Below are positions 45,104-55,874 of a DNA stretch of 64,000 nucleotides, piece after piece. The stretch comes from Pseudomonadota bacterium (GTDB lineage: Bacteria; Pseudomonadota; Alphaproteobacteria; Rhizobiales; Beijerinckiaceae), in contig JAFAAP010000256.1 of NCBI GenBank assembly GCA_023426505.1, positions 1 through 64,000 of the forward strand. Reading direction: 5' to 3'. The position numbers were made by a program, and so were the translations under genes. The notes below the pieces were generated by a model that had not been told where the DNA came from, ran no database searches, and was given only the letters and a program-made list of their open reading frames with translations. Position 1 is the stretch's first letter. Each line of letters begins with the position of its first letter.

Positions 45104-46120
45104 TCAGAAATGCGAGAATCGCAGCTCGCTCACCTGCCGGGACACGGTTCCAGGCCCCAAGATACACGCGGGAAAATGGGCCTTATTGGGGCCGTCGGGA
45201 AAGCGCTGCGGCTCCAGGCAGAGGCCCGCATGAGGGCCGTAATGGGCGCCGCCCAAGCCCGGCACGGGCACATTCAGCAGGTGTCCATCATAGAACTGGA
45301 CCCCTGGCTCCGTCGTCCAGAGCTCCATGGAGAGTCCGCTCCGGCGCGACGCGAGGGTGGCCGCGTGCGTCAACTCGTCGTCCCCCTCCTTGAGGACGTA
45401 GTTGATGTCGTAGGTCGTCCGGTGCTGCATCAGCTGGGCGGCGCCGATCGGCCGAAGGGTGGTGAAGTCGTAATCCGTGTTCTCGACGCGCCTGATCTCG
45501 CCGGTCGGGATGAGGTCCGGCGCCGTGGGGGTGATGTAGTCGGCCCGGATCATCAGGTGGTGTGAGGAGATGTCCGGGCTGCCGTCCAGGTTGAAGTAGC
45601 CGTGGGTGGTGAGATTGACCGGCGTCGGCCGGTCGCAGGTCGCCTCGAGCACGATCCGCACCGTGGAGGGCGCTTCCAAAGAATAGGTGCAGGTGGCGAT
45701 CAGCCGCCCCGGATAGCCCATGTCCCCGTCGCCGGACACGAGGGCAAGCGTCAGCCTAGACGGCTGCCGGTCGATGATGGTCCACAGCCGCGTTCCGAAG
45801 CCGCGGGAGCCGCCATGGAGCTGGTTCCTGCCCTCGTTGGCGTCGAGCTTGAAGGTCTCGCCGTCCAGGGTGAAGCGCGCATGGTCGATCCGGTTGGCGT
45901 AGCGCCCGACGATGGCGCCGAAATAGGGCGAGTGGGCGATGTAGTCCTCGATGGAATTGAGCCCGAGCACGACCCGCTGGGGGCCATGCGCCGACGGCAC
46001 CACGAGATCCCGGACCACGGCGCCCCAGGTCAGGACGCGCATCTCCATCCCGCCGGGCCCTGTGAGCGTCGCCTCCAGAACGTCGTTGCCGTCGACCGAT
46101 CCGAAACGCCCGATGGTCAT
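45104..46120 (-). CDS. galM: Aldose 1-epimerase (galactose mutarotase)
   Basis: Interconverts alpha and beta anomers of hexoses; 338 residues, the usual length. Family features are GANRID-like GRYANRIDHARFTLDG, the substrate-binding NEGRNQLHGG with its His, the catalytic His in NLTTHGYFNLDG, and the catalytic Glu near WTTEPGVQFYDG. There is no signal peptide, so it is cytoplasmic. It starts 3 bp after the SMP-30 lactonase gene. A mutarotase and a sugar lactonase side by side suggest aldose oxidation through a lactone (anomer, dehydrogenase, lactone, acid), but no dehydrogenase is in this run. Confidence 0.92.
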   Translation of the reverse strand: MTIGRFGSVDGNDVLEATLTGPGGMEMRVLTWGAVVRDLVVPSAHGPQRVVLGLNSIEDYIAHSPYFGAIVGRYANRIDHARFTLDGETFKLDANEGRNQLHGGSRGFGTRLWTIIDRQPSRLTLALVSGDGDMGYPGRLIATCTYSLEAPSTVRIVLEATCDRPTPVNLTTHGYFNLDGSPDISSHHLMIRADYITPTAPDLIPTGEIRRVENTDYDFTTLRPIGAAQLMQHRTTYDINYVLKEGDDELTHAATLASRRSGLSMELWTTEPGVQFYDGHLLNVPVPGLGGAHYGPHAGLCLEPQRFPDGPNKAHFPACILGPGTVSRQVSELRFSHF

Positions 46121-46123
46121 GAC

Positions 46124-47002
46124 CTAGCCCTCGAAGATGTTGGCCCTGATGCCCCGTATGCCGGCGTCGACGACGAAGAGATGGCCCGCCATCGGATCGA
46201 TGTGGGGGTCATGACCGATCGCCGCCGTCGTGATGTAGAGCGTCGTGAGATCCGGGCCCCCGAAGGCGCATTTCGTCACCTGCGCGGTCGGCACGGGCAC
46301 GATCCGCTCGACGGAGCCGTCAGGACCGAAACGCGTGATGCGGGATCCGCCCCAATGGCACACCCACAGATGCCCCTCCGCGTCCACGGCCATCCCGTCC
46401 GGGTGGCCCCAGCCCTTGTCGAACTGGATGAAGCGCCGCGGCTCGCCGAGGCGGCCCTTGTCCAGGTCGAGCGCATAGATCGTGCCGCCGATCGTGTCGG
46501 TGGCGTAGAGCGTGCGCCCGTCGGGACTGATCGCCGGCCCGTTGGTGACGATGAAGCCCTCGTGGAACTGGATCAGTTCCTTCCCGTCCCAGCGCCAGAA
46601 GGAGCCGGATGGGTGCGTCTCGTCGTCGTGCATGGTGCCGAAATAGAGCGCCCCGTCGGGTCCCACATACCCGTCGTTGATGCGGTTGGCCGGGTTGTCG
46701 GGCTCCGGCGAGATGATAGGCTGGGAGGAGCCGTCGCGCAGGTCGAGGCGCACGAGACCCGACTTGAAGCCTGCAATGACCGTGTCGGGATCGGGGGTCA
46801 GCGCCACGAAGCCGACCCGCTCCGGCGCGTCGAGGCGCGAATGCTGCTGCGTCTGCGGGTGATAGCGCCAGATGCCCGGGTTCTTGATGTCGACCCAGAA
46901 CACCGTGCCGGTGCGGTGGTCCCACAGGGCCCCCTCGCCCACCATGCAGGCGCTGGGAACCGCGACGTGCGGCGTGTTCGGATGAACGACCGGACTGGTC
47001 AT
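46124..47002 (-). CDS. SMP-30/gluconolactonase-family lactonase
   Basis: Six-bladed beta-propeller hydrolase of 292 residues that opens sugar lactones with a divalent metal. The metal Glu is in MVGEGALWDHRTGTVFWVDI. The Asn and Asp ligands are in ANRINDGYVGPDGALYFGTM and LYATDTIGGTIYALDLDKG, and the closing blade has GWGHPDGMAVDAEGHLWVCHWGGS. The ATG at 47002 is 7 nt after GGGGAG; a longer frame to 47074 overlaps the amidase stop and lacks a ribosome site. It is tightly followed by galM (3 bp) and preceded by an amidase, 68 bp upstream. Confidence 0.93.
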   Translation of the reverse strand: MTSPVVHPNTPHVAVPSACMVGEGALWDHRTGTVFWVDIKNPGIWRYHPQTQQHSRLDAPERVGFVALTPDPDTVIAGFKSGLVRLDLRDGSSQPIISPEPDNPANRINDGYVGPDGALYFGTMHDDETHPSGSFWRWDGKELIQFHEGFIVTNGPAISPDGRTLYATDTIGGTIYALDLDKGRLGEPRRFIQFDKGWGHPDGMAVDAEGHLWVCHWGGSRITRFGPDGSVERIVPVPTAQVTKCAFGGPDLTTLYITTAAIGHDPHIDPMAGHLFVVDAGIRGIRANIFEG

Positions 47003-47070
47003 GCGCGGCTCCCCATCGATGCTCCCCTTACTGGTCTCGCCCTGCGGTAACTCCGCGGGACGGTGCCGGT

Positions 47071-48297
47071 TCAACCGGCCCGGCCCTGCTCCGCGATCCG
47101 CGCCGCGAGCGCCACGAGGCTCAGGTCCGATCCGGCCGGACCCATCAGGGACAGCCCGAAGGGCGCGCCGAGACGGGAGGCGAGCGGGATCGAGACCTGC
47201 GGCAGACCCGACAGGACCGAGAGGCAGAGCATCCTCAAGGCATTGTTGCGGTAGTCGTTGAGCGCCTCCTCGCTGTCCGTGAGCAGCGGCGCCACGTCCG
47301 GCATGCTCGGCAGGATCAGCACGCCGTCGCGTCCCAGCAAGGTGCTGAAGCGCTCCCGGAAGACGCTGCGGATCGCGAGCGCTTCGGTCACCTGCTGGTC
47401 CGTCACCTCCCGCGAGAACTCGAACCGGTCGGCGACGCCGGGTCCCAGCGGCGGCTTGTAGCGCTCGATCATCGGTCCGTCGACGGTCCAGGCCTCACGG
47501 CTCTGGATGTAGCGCATGGCCCAGTAGAGGGCCGTGAACCCGTCCTCGGCCACCTTGCGCTCCTCCGCCTGCCCCAGCACGGCCTCGACCTGGCGGACGG
47601 CCGGCGCGAGGGCTTCCAGCACGGCCCGGTCGAGAAGCCCGAAGGCATCCTTCGCCAGGAGGGTTCGAGGGCGCTCCGGAAGCGGCGTCTTGTCCTGCCC
47701 GAGCAGGACCTCGCCCACCCGCAGGAAGGTGGCGCCGTCGCGGGTGAAGTAGCCGCAGGTGTCGAAGGACGGAGCGAGGTCATGGCAGCCCTCGAGGCTC
47801 ACGCGCCTATGGGTCGGACGGATGCCGAACAGCCCGCAATGGCTCGCGGGGGCACGCACGGAGCCGCCCGTGTCAGTTCCGAGCGCGAAATCGCACAACC
47901 CGTTGGAGACCGCCGACGCGGAGCCCGAGGAGGAGCCGCCCGGAATGCGGTCGGGCGCGCCGCCGTTCACCGGCGTGCCGAAATGGGCGTTCTTGCCGCT
48001 CATCGAGAAGGCGAGCTCGTCCGTGATCGTCTTGCCCACGAGGCGCGCCCCGGCGTCGAGCAGCTTCTGCACGGTCGGCGCCGTCCTGGTCTTGATGCCC
48101 GACATGGCCAGCATGTGGGGCGAGCCGCTGCTGGTCGGGTAGCCGGCCACGTCGAACAGGTCCTTGGCCGCGAAGGTCAGTCCCGACAGCGGCCCTCCCT
48201 CGCGATGCGGAACGGTGACGGCCGGATAAGGCATGAAGGCGCGGGCGGGATCGGCATCGAGCAGCATGGGATTTCGGTCGTTGAGGAAGGGGGGCAT
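47071..48297 (-). CDS. Amidase (amidase signature family)
   Basis: Amide hydrolase of about 408 residues. The Ser-Ser-Lys triad is visible: Lys in LTFAAKDLFDVAG, the cis-Ser in PGGSSSGSASAVSNGLCDFALG, and the nucleophilic Ser in TDTGGSVRAPASHCGLFGIRPT. The rest is the usual alpha/beta fold; it is slightly shorter than most members (450-500). The start is uncertain: GTG 48309, ATG 48297 or ATG 48267 are possible; GGAGGGGG lies about 11 nt before 48297. It is divergent from a branched-chain amino-acid-type ABC importer, which may supply its amide substrate. The substrate itself is not evident. Confidence 0.9.
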   Translation of the reverse strand: MPPFLNDRNPMLLDADPARAFMPYPAVTVPHREGGPLSGLTFAAKDLFDVAGYPTSSGSPHMLAMSGIKTRTAPTVQKLLDAGARLVGKTITDELAFSMSGKNAHFGTPVNGGAPDRIPGGSSSGSASAVSNGLCDFALGTDTGGSVRAPASHCGLFGIRPTHRRVSLEGCHDLAPSFDTCGYFTRDGATFLRVGEVLLGQDKTPLPERPRTLLAKDAFGLLDRAVLEALAPAVRQVEAVLGQAEERKVAEDGFTALYWAMRYIQSREAWTVDGPMIERYKPPLGPGVADRFEFSREVTDQQVTEALAIRSVFRERFSTLLGRDGVLILPSMPDVAPLLTDSEEALNDYRNNALRMLCLSVLSGLPQVSIPLASRLGAPFGLSLMGPAGSDLSLVALAARIAEQGRAG

Positions 48298-48420
48298 GCA
48301 CTTTGGCACCCCCTCCCAAAGGCGGCAAGGCGGGAAATCCGGACAGGCTGAGCATTAAGGCTTCCTTCGGGTCAGGATTGGCCCTAAATCCTGGCAGGGT
48401 TCCCACGAAGGGTATGAGTG

Positions 48421-49626
48421 ATGGCGAAGGTTTCGACGATCCGCTGGGTGGCGCTTGGATTGGCTCTCGCTCTCGGAGCGCCGGCCGCAACGGCGCAGCA
48501 GGCTCCCATCAAGCTCGGCGAATTGAACTCCTATGCCAGGCAGGCGGCTTTCACCGTGCCCTATCGCAACGGTTGGCAGCTGGCTCTCGACGAGATCAAT
48601 GCCAAGGGCGGGGTTCTCGGCCGCAAGATCGAGATCATCTCCCGCGAAGACGGCGCCACCACGGGCGACGCCACCCGCGTGGCCGAGGAGCTGGTGACCC
48701 GTGAGGGCGCGGCTCTGCTCTTCGGCTCGTTCCTGTCGAATGTGGGCGTGGCCATGGCGGATTTCGCCAACCAGAAGAAGATCGTCTACATCGCCGCCGA
48801 GCCGCTGACCGATGCCATCACCATGGCGCAGGGCAACCGCTACACCTTCCGCATCCGCCCCAACAACACCATGCAGGTCGGCATGCTGGTCGATCAGGCC
48901 AAGGCCTCGGGAGCGAAGCGCTGGGCCATCGTGGCGCCGAACTACGAATACGGCCAGTCGGCCGCCGAGGTGTTCAAGCGCCTCATCAAGGAGCGGGTGC
49001 CGGGCGCAGAGGTCGTCGCCGAGCAGTATCCGGCGCTGGGCAAGATCGAGGCCGGCGCGACCGTCTCGGCCCTGGAGCAGGCCAAACCCGACGGCATCTT
49101 CAACGTGCTCTTCGGTCCCGACCTCACCCAGTTCGTCCGCGAGGGCAACACCCGCGGCCTGTTCGAGGACAAGACGGTCCTGTCGCTTCTCACCGGCGAG
49201 CCCGAATGGCTCCTGCCCCTGAAGGACGAGGTGCCCGAGGGCTGGATCGTGACCGGCTATCCCTGGGACGAGATCACCGAGCCCAAGCACAAGACCTTCG
49301 TGGACGCCTACCGGGCCAAGTTCAAAGACACGCCGCGCCTCGGCTCGCTCCTCGGCTACATGGTGCTCTACATGATCCGCGACACGATCGAGCGCGCCGG
49401 ATCCGTGGAGACGGATGCCCTCATCAAGGCGCTGACGGACGCGAAGTTCGACACCGTCATCGGCCCCGTCACCATGCGCGGCATCGACCATCAGGCCACC
49501 ATGGGCGCCTGGGTCGGCAAGCTGGCGCTGAAAGGCGCGACCGGCGGCATGACCGACTGGAAATATTTCGACGGCACCTCGTTCCTGCCGACCGAAGCCG
49601 AGGTCAAAGCCGTACGGAAGGACTAA
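48421..49626 (+). CDS. Branched-chain amino acid-type ABC substrate-binding protein
   Basis: Periplasmic type I binding protein of 401 residues. The signal peptide MAKVSTIRWVALGLALALGAPAATAQ is followed by APIKLGELNSYARQAAFTVPYRNGWQLALDEINAKGGVLG, the LivJ/AmiC-like fold. GTG 48418 lies directly before ATG 48421 and could also be used. The binding pocket is not diagnostic: related systems bind amino acids, amides or aromatic acids. The divergent amidase makes an amide a fair guess. It is 55 bp upstream of the fused permease and starts the liv-type operon. Confidence 0.92.
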   Translation: MAKVSTIRWVALGLALALGAPAATAQQAPIKLGELNSYARQAAFTVPYRNGWQLALDEINAKGGVLGRKIEIISREDGATTGDATRVAEELVTREGAALLFGSFLSNVGVAMADFANQKKIVYIAAEPLTDAITMAQGNRYTFRIRPNNTMQVGMLVDQAKASGAKRWAIVAPNYEYGQSAAEVFKRLIKERVPGAEVVAEQYPALGKIEAGATVSALEQAKPDGIFNVLFGPDLTQFVREGNTRGLFEDKTVLSLLTGEPEWLLPLKDEVPEGWIVTGYPWDEITEPKHKTFVDAYRAKFKDTPRLGSLLGYMVLYMIRDTIERAGSVETDALIKALTDAKFDTVIGPVTMRGIDHQATMGAWVGKLALKGATGGMTDWKYFDGTSFLPTEAEVKAVRKD

Positions 49627-49681
49627 GGCCTTGGAGCGACCGGCCCGCCCCTCGCCTCTCGCGTCGGGAGGCTGACGAGCC

Positions 49682-51529
49682 ATGGACCCTTCGTTCATCG
49701 TCATCCAGGCCCTCAACGGGCTCGCCAGCGCCTCGTCGCTCTTCATCACCGCCTGCGGCCTGACGCTCGTCTTCGGCGTCACTCGGATCGTGAACTTCGC
49801 GCACGGCTCGCTCTATATGATCGGCGCCTACACGGCCGCCACCCTGGTGCCGTGGCTGCTTCAGTTCTATTTCGGCCCGGTGACCTTCTGGGCCGGCATC
49901 CTCGCCTCCGCCTTCGTGGTCGGGCTCATCGGCGTCCTCATCGAGGTCCTGCTGCTGCGGCGCATCTACGGCGCGCCGGAGCTGTTCCAGCTGCTCGCCA
50001 CCTTCGGGGTGGTGCTGGTGATCCAGGACGCGGTGGTGCAGGTGTTCGGCCCGCAGGACATTCTGGGTCCCCGCGCGCCGGGTTTGCGCGCGCCCGTCGA
50101 GATCCTCGGCCGCCGCTTCCCGTCCTACGAGCTCGTCCTCATCGCGGCCGGGCCCGTCGTCCTCGGCCTCGTCTGGCTCCTTCTGCGCAGGACCCGGTTC
50201 GGCGTGCTGGTGCGCGCCGCCACGCAGGACCGGGAGATGGTCGCGTCGCTCGGCGTGAACCAGGCCGTGCTCTTCACCGGGACGCTTTTTCTCGGAGCCT
50301 TCCTGGCGGGTCTCGGCGGGGCGCTTCAGATCCCCCGGGTCTCCGCCAATACGGGCATGGACCTGTCGGTCATCGCCGAGAGCTTCGTGGTGACCGTGGT
50401 CGGCGGGATGGGCAGCGTCCCCGGCGCCTTCCTGGCGGCGCTCATCATCGGTCAGCTGCAGGCCTTCGGGATCCTGGTGTTCCCGAAAGGGACCCTCGTG
50501 GTCGTCTTCCTGCTGATGGCCGTCGTGCTGGCGATCCGGCCGAACGGGTTCTTCGGGCGTCCCGAGACCATCGGCGGCACCCATGCGGTCGGCATCGCGA
50601 GCCGGACGCCGCAGCCCTGGCACAAGGTCGCCGCGCTGGTCGTGCTGGTGCTGCTGGCCTGCCTGCCCCTCGTGGCCGATCCCTACCTCCTGAAGGTCGC
50701 GACCGAGATCCTGATCTTCGCGCTCCTCGCCTTCAGCCTTCAACTGCTCATCGGCGTCGGCGGCATCGTCAGCTTCGGCCACGCGGCCTTCTTCGGCCTC
50801 GGAGCCTACGGGGCGGCGCTCGGCGTGAAATGGCTGTCGGTCCCGATGGAGGCGGCGCTGCCCCTCGCCATCGTGCTGGCGGCCTTCGGCGCAGCGCTGA
50901 TCGGCGCCTTCGTGGTGCGCCTCTCCGGCATCTATCTCGCCATGATGACCCTCGCGGCCGCCCAGATCATCTACGCGGTGGCGTTCCAGTGGGTCGACGT
51001 CACCGGAGGCGACAACGGCATCGTCGGCGTCTGGCCCTCCGACTGGGCCGGCGGCCAGACGCGCTACTACCTGCTGACGCTGGGCCTGACGGCGCTCGCA
51101 ATCCTGCTCGTGCGCATCGTGATCGACGCGCCCTTCGGCTACGCGCTCCGCGCCGCCCGCGATTCGGAAGCACGCGCCGAGGCCATCGGCCTCAACGTGC
51201 GCCGGCTGCGCTGGCGCGCCTTCATCCTGTCGGGGGCGACCGCCGGCCTCGCGGGCGGCATCTATGCCTTCTCCCGCGGTTCGGTCGATCCGAGCCTGCT
51301 CGGCATCCCGACCTCGGTCGATGCGCTCACCATGCTGCTCCTCGGCGGCATCCAGACCATCACCGGGCCGCTCGTCGGGGCGGGCGTCCTCCATGCCCTG
51401 CGCGACCAGGTCATGCCGCTGACCTCCCACTGGCGCCTGATCCTGGGCCTGAGCATCATCGCCATGGTGCTGATCTTCCCGCGCGGCCTCGTGGGCACGG
51501 TGGCGGCATGGCGGGAGGCGCGCGCATGA
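49682..51529 (+). CDS. Fused LivH-LivM permease
   Basis: Both inner-membrane subunits of a branched-chain amino-acid-type importer in one 615-residue chain. The LivH half (about 1-290) has QALNGLASASSLFITACGLTLVFGVTRIVNFAHGSLYMIGAY and ends with VVFLLMAVVLAIRPNGFFGRPE. A linker of about 30 residues follows, and the LivM half (about 325-615) has LLIGVGGIVSFGHAAFFGLGAYGAAL and the docking loop RAARDSEARAEAIGLNVRRLRW. Separate livH and livM genes are the rule, though fusions occur in some lineages. It overlaps livG by 4 bp. Confidence 0.93.
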   Translation: MDPSFIVIQALNGLASASSLFITACGLTLVFGVTRIVNFAHGSLYMIGAYTAATLVPWLLQFYFGPVTFWAGILASAFVVGLIGVLIEVLLLRRIYGAPELFQLLATFGVVLVIQDAVVQVFGPQDILGPRAPGLRAPVEILGRRFPSYELVLIAAGPVVLGLVWLLLRRTRFGVLVRAATQDREMVASLGVNQAVLFTGTLFLGAFLAGLGGALQIPRVSANTGMDLSVIAESFVVTVVGGMGSVPGAFLAALIIGQLQAFGILVFPKGTLVVVFLLMAVVLAIRPNGFFGRPETIGGTHAVGIASRTPQPWHKVAALVVLVLLACLPLVADPYLLKVATEILIFALLAFSLQLLIGVGGIVSFGHAAFFGLGAYGAALGVKWLSVPMEAALPLAIVLAAFGAALIGAFVVRLSGIYLAMMTLAAAQIIYAVAFQWVDVTGGDNGIVGVWPSDWAGGQTRYYLLTLGLTALAILLVRIVIDAPFGYALRAARDSEARAEAIGLNVRRLRWRAFILSGATAGLAGGIYAFSRGSVDPSLLGIPTSVDALTMLLLGGIQTITGPLVGAGVLHALRDQVMPLTSHWRLILGLSIIAMVLIFPRGLVGTVAAWREARA

Positions 51530-52299
51530 GCCTCCTGGCGGTCCGCGATCTCGGAAAATCCTTTGGGGCCGTGGTGGCGGCGCGCGACGTCGCCTTCACC
51601 CTGGAGCGCGGCGAGATGCTCGCCCTGATCGGCCCGAACGGCGCCGGCAAGTCGACGGTCTTCAACATGATTGGCGGACAGCTCCGGCCGGACCGGGGCC
51701 AGGTGCTCCTCGACGGCCGGAACATCACGGCCGCCTCGCCCCAGAGGCGCTTCCGCCAGGGCGTCGGCCGCACCTTCCAGGTGGCCCAGACGTTCCTGTC
51801 CATGACGGTGGCCGAGAACGTCCAGATGGCGCTCATCAGCGGTCGCAGGGAAACCCAGGAGCTCTCGGGACCGGTCCGGAGCCGGCAGCGCGACGAGGCC
51901 CTGGCGCTCCTGGGCCTCGTGGGCATGCAGGACGCGGCCGACCGCGCCTGCTCGGCGCTCGCCTATGGCGACGTGAAGCGCGTCGAGCTCGCCATCGCGC
52001 TCGCCGGACAGCCGAAGCTCCTGCTGATGGACGAGCCCACCGCCGGCATGGCGCCCAGGGAACGCGCCGCCCTGATGGACCTGACGGCCTCGATCGCCAC
52101 CTCGCGATCCATCGGCGTGCTGTTCACGGAGCACGACATGGACGTGGTCTTCGGCCATGCGGACCGGGTGCTGGTGCTCCTGCGCGGCGAGATCATCGCC
52201 ACGGGCTCGCCCGACGAGATCCGGCGTGATGCCCGCGTCAGGCAGGCCTATCTCGGCGACGACCACGCCCTCGAGCCGCCAGCGAGGAGCCCCGCATGA
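51526..52299 (+). CDS. livG: Branched-chain amino acid-type ABC ATPase LivG
   Basis: First ATPase of the liv-type importer, 257 residues. Walker A is GPNGAGKST, followed by GVGRTFQVAQTFLSMTVAENVQMAL. The signature position reads ALAYGDVKRVELAIALA instead of LSGGQ, as is normal for LivG, and Walker B is LLLMDEPTAGMAPRE with the switch His in LFTEHDMDVVF. A long upstream open frame starting at 49852 is a shadow of the permease gene; the real start is ATG 51526, coupled by ATGA to the fused permease. It overlaps livF by 4 bp. Confidence 0.94.
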   Translation: MSLLAVRDLGKSFGAVVAARDVAFTLERGEMLALIGPNGAGKSTVFNMIGGQLRPDRGQVLLDGRNITAASPQRRFRQGVGRTFQVAQTFLSMTVAENVQMALISGRRETQELSGPVRSRQRDEALALLGLVGMQDAADRACSALAYGDVKRVELAIALAGQPKLLLMDEPTAGMAPRERAALMDLTASIATSRSIGVLFTEHDMDVVFGHADRVLVLLRGEIIATGSPDEIRRDARVRQAYLGDDHALEPPARSPA

Positions 52300-53009
52300 C
52301 CCCCCCCTTGCTGGAGGCTCGCAACCTGTCGGCCGCCTATGGCCGGGCGCGGGTCCTGTTCGGCCTGTCGTTCGAGCTCCATCCCGGCGAGGTGACGGCC
52401 CTGGTGGGCCGCAACGGGGCCGGCAAGACCACGACCCTCAAGGCGATCATGGGCCTCGTGCCGGCCTCGGCCGAGCGGCTCGCCTTCAAGGGCCGATCCC
52501 TCGTCGGCCTGCCCACCTACCGGATCGCCCGCCTGGGGCTCGGCTACGTGCCCGAGGACCGGCGCATCTTCACGGACCTCACGGTCGAGGAGAACCTGGA
52601 GGTCGGCCGCCGCGAGGCCCGGGCCGGGCTCTCCCCCTGGACCCCGGAGCGGCTTTTCCGGCTGTTCCCGAACCTCGCCGAGATGCAGGGGCGGCGCGGC
52701 AACCAGATGTCCGGCGGCGAGCAGCAGATGCTCTCCATCGCCCGCACCCTCATGGGCAACCCGGAGGCGATCCTGCTCGACGAGCCCTCCGAGGGCATCG
52801 CACCCGTCATCGTCCAGATGATGGCCGAGGCGGTCCGAGCCATGAAGGCGGAGGGCGTCGCCGTGCTCCTGTCCGAGCAGAACTGGGCCTTCGCGGCGGG
52901 GATCAGCGACCGCGCCTGCGTGATCGAGCGGGGCGAGATCCGTTTCCAGGGCTCCATGCAGGCCCTGATGGCCGATCCGGCCTTGAGAGCCGATACCCTG
53001 GGCGTCTAG
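52296..53009 (+). CDS. livF: Branched-chain amino acid-type ABC ATPase LivF
   Basis: Second ATPase of the importer, 237 residues. Walker A is GRNGAGKTT, then RIARLGLGYVPEDRRIFTDLTVEENLEVG (the typical LivF segment), the signature MSGGEQQMLSIARTLM, and Walker B ILLDEPSEGIAPVIV with LLSEQNWAFA. It completes the binding protein, LivHM, LivG and LivF set and is the last gene of the operon. A 134-bp gap with no clear terminator separates it from the ferredoxin gene. Confidence 0.94.
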   Translation: MTPPLLEARNLSAAYGRARVLFGLSFELHPGEVTALVGRNGAGKTTTLKAIMGLVPASAERLAFKGRSLVGLPTYRIARLGLGYVPEDRRIFTDLTVEENLEVGRREARAGLSPWTPERLFRLFPNLAEMQGRRGNQMSGGEQQMLSIARTLMGNPEAILLDEPSEGIAPVIVQMMAEAVRAMKAEGVAVLLSEQNWAFAAGISDRACVIERGEIRFQGSMQALMADPALRADTLGV

Positions 53010-53143
53010 GCCAAATCGCCCAAGCTGAGCCCAAGCCCGCCCGCAAGACATTGACGGATCGGGCCAAACGACCGATATGCAGCCCGTCCGGCGCGTTCCG
53101 CGCCGTTCTCCAGCATCCGAGAGCTTCAGGAAAGTCCCGCTTC

Positions 53144-54572
<1,429 letters not shown>

Positions 54573-54583
54573 TCGGTCTCGGC

Positions 54584-54615
54584 GCGGCCCGTCTCCCCCT
54601 TGCGGAACGGGCCGC
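54584..54615. terminator. Hairpin after the ferredoxin reductase gene
   Basis: GCGGCCCGT (54584-54592) and ACGGGCCGC (54607-54615) are perfect complements with a 14-nt loop. There is no T run, so termination is uncertain. Confidence 0.4.
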
Positions 54616-54635
54616 TTCCTGAAAATGTTCGGGGC

Positions 54636-55874
54636 ATGACCATGCCCTCAGACCTCTCTCTCGGCCGGCGCGCGATGGCGCTGCTCGACGCTCTCGGCAA
54701 ACACAGCGACGAGCCCGGACGCCTCACCCGCCTCTATCTCTCCGCGGCCCATCGCGAGGCCGCCGAGACGACGCTCCGGTTCATGCGCGAGGCCGGGCTC
54801 GACAGCCATATCGATCCGCTCGGCTCGGTCGTCGGACGCCTGGAGGGCGCCGATCCCGACGCCCCCGCGCTCGTCATCGGCTCCCACATCGACACGGTCG
54901 TGGATGCCGGTCGCTTCGACGGCACCCTCGGCGTCGTGCTGGGCATCGTCGTGGTCGAGGCCCTACGGGCTGAGGGCGTCGTGCCCGCCTGCCCGATCGA
55001 GGTTCTGGCCTTCGGGGACGAGGAGAACGCGCGCTTCCCGACCAATCTCTCGACGTCCTATGCGCTTTCGGGCCGGTACGACCAGGCCTGGCTCGACGGA
55101 CGCGACCAGGACGGCGTGACGTTGCGCGACGCCCTGACGCGCTTCGGCGGCAATCCCGACGGCATCGCCGGCATCGCGCGCAATCCGGCGCGCTACCGCG
55201 GCTACCTCGAGGTCCATATCGAGCAGGGGCCTCTTCTGGAGGCGAAGAACCTGCCGGTCGGAATCGTGTCGGCCATCAACGGCATCACCCGCGCCCGCGC
55301 CACGGTGACGGGCGAAGCGGGCCATGCGGGCACCGTGCCGATGTCCATGCGCCGGGATGCGCTTGCGGCGGTCGCCGAGATGATCGGCATCGTCGAGCGC
55401 GCCGGATCGACGCGCAGCGACACCGTGGCGACGGTGGGCGTCGCGCAGGTGCAGCCGGGCGCCATCAACGTCATTCCCGCACGGGTGGATTTCACCCTCG
55501 ACGCGCGCTCGCCCGACGATGCGGTGCGGCATGCGATGGTGCAGGACATCCTCAGCGAATGCGAGGCGGCCGCGCAGCGCCGCGGTGTCGGCTTCACCAT
55601 CGAGCCGTTCATGGATTCACCCGCGACGCCGATGGACAAGGACCTGATGCTGCGCCTCGATGAGGCAATCGGCAGCATCGGCGTCGAGCCCCTGCGCTTG
55701 GCTTCCGGCGCGGGTCACGACGCCGTCGCGATGGCGGCGCTCTGTCCGGTCGCGATGATGTTCGTGCGCTGCAAGGGCGGCATCAGCCACAATCCGGCGG
55801 AGTCGATCACGGTCGAGGATGCCGATGCGGCCGCGCGCGTCTTGCTTGAAGCGGTGAAGACGATCGTCGCATGA
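54636..55874 (+). CDS. M20-family Zn-dependent amidohydrolase (allantoate amidohydrolase/N-carbamoylase type)
   Basis: Hydrolase of 412 residues that releases ammonia or carbamoyl groups from ureido compounds. Metal-binding motifs are VIGSHIDTVVDAGRFDGTLG, FGDEENARFPTN, VHIEQGPLLEAKNLPVGIV, and the closing SGAGHDAVAMA with CKGGISHNPAE. The lid/dimerisation domain lies in the middle (GEAGHAGTVPMSMRRDAL). Allantoate, ureidoglycine and N-carbamoyl-amino acid enzymes share these motifs, so the substrate is open. The frame extends to 54600, but ATG 54636 fits the family. It overlaps the next gene, a GNAT acetyltransferase, by 4 bp. Confidence 0.92.
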   Translation: MTMPSDLSLGRRAMALLDALGKHSDEPGRLTRLYLSAAHREAAETTLRFMREAGLDSHIDPLGSVVGRLEGADPDAPALVIGSHIDTVVDAGRFDGTLGVVLGIVVVEALRAEGVVPACPIEVLAFGDEENARFPTNLSTSYALSGRYDQAWLDGRDQDGVTLRDALTRFGGNPDGIAGIARNPARYRGYLEVHIEQGPLLEAKNLPVGIVSAINGITRARATVTGEAGHAGTVPMSMRRDALAAVAEMIGIVERAGSTRSDTVATVGVAQVQPGAINVIPARVDFTLDARSPDDAVRHAMVQDILSECEAAAQRRGVGFTIEPFMDSPATPMDKDLMLRLDEAIGSIGVEPLRLASGAGHDAVAMAALCPVAMMFVRCKGGISHNPAESITVEDADAAARVLLEAVKTIVA

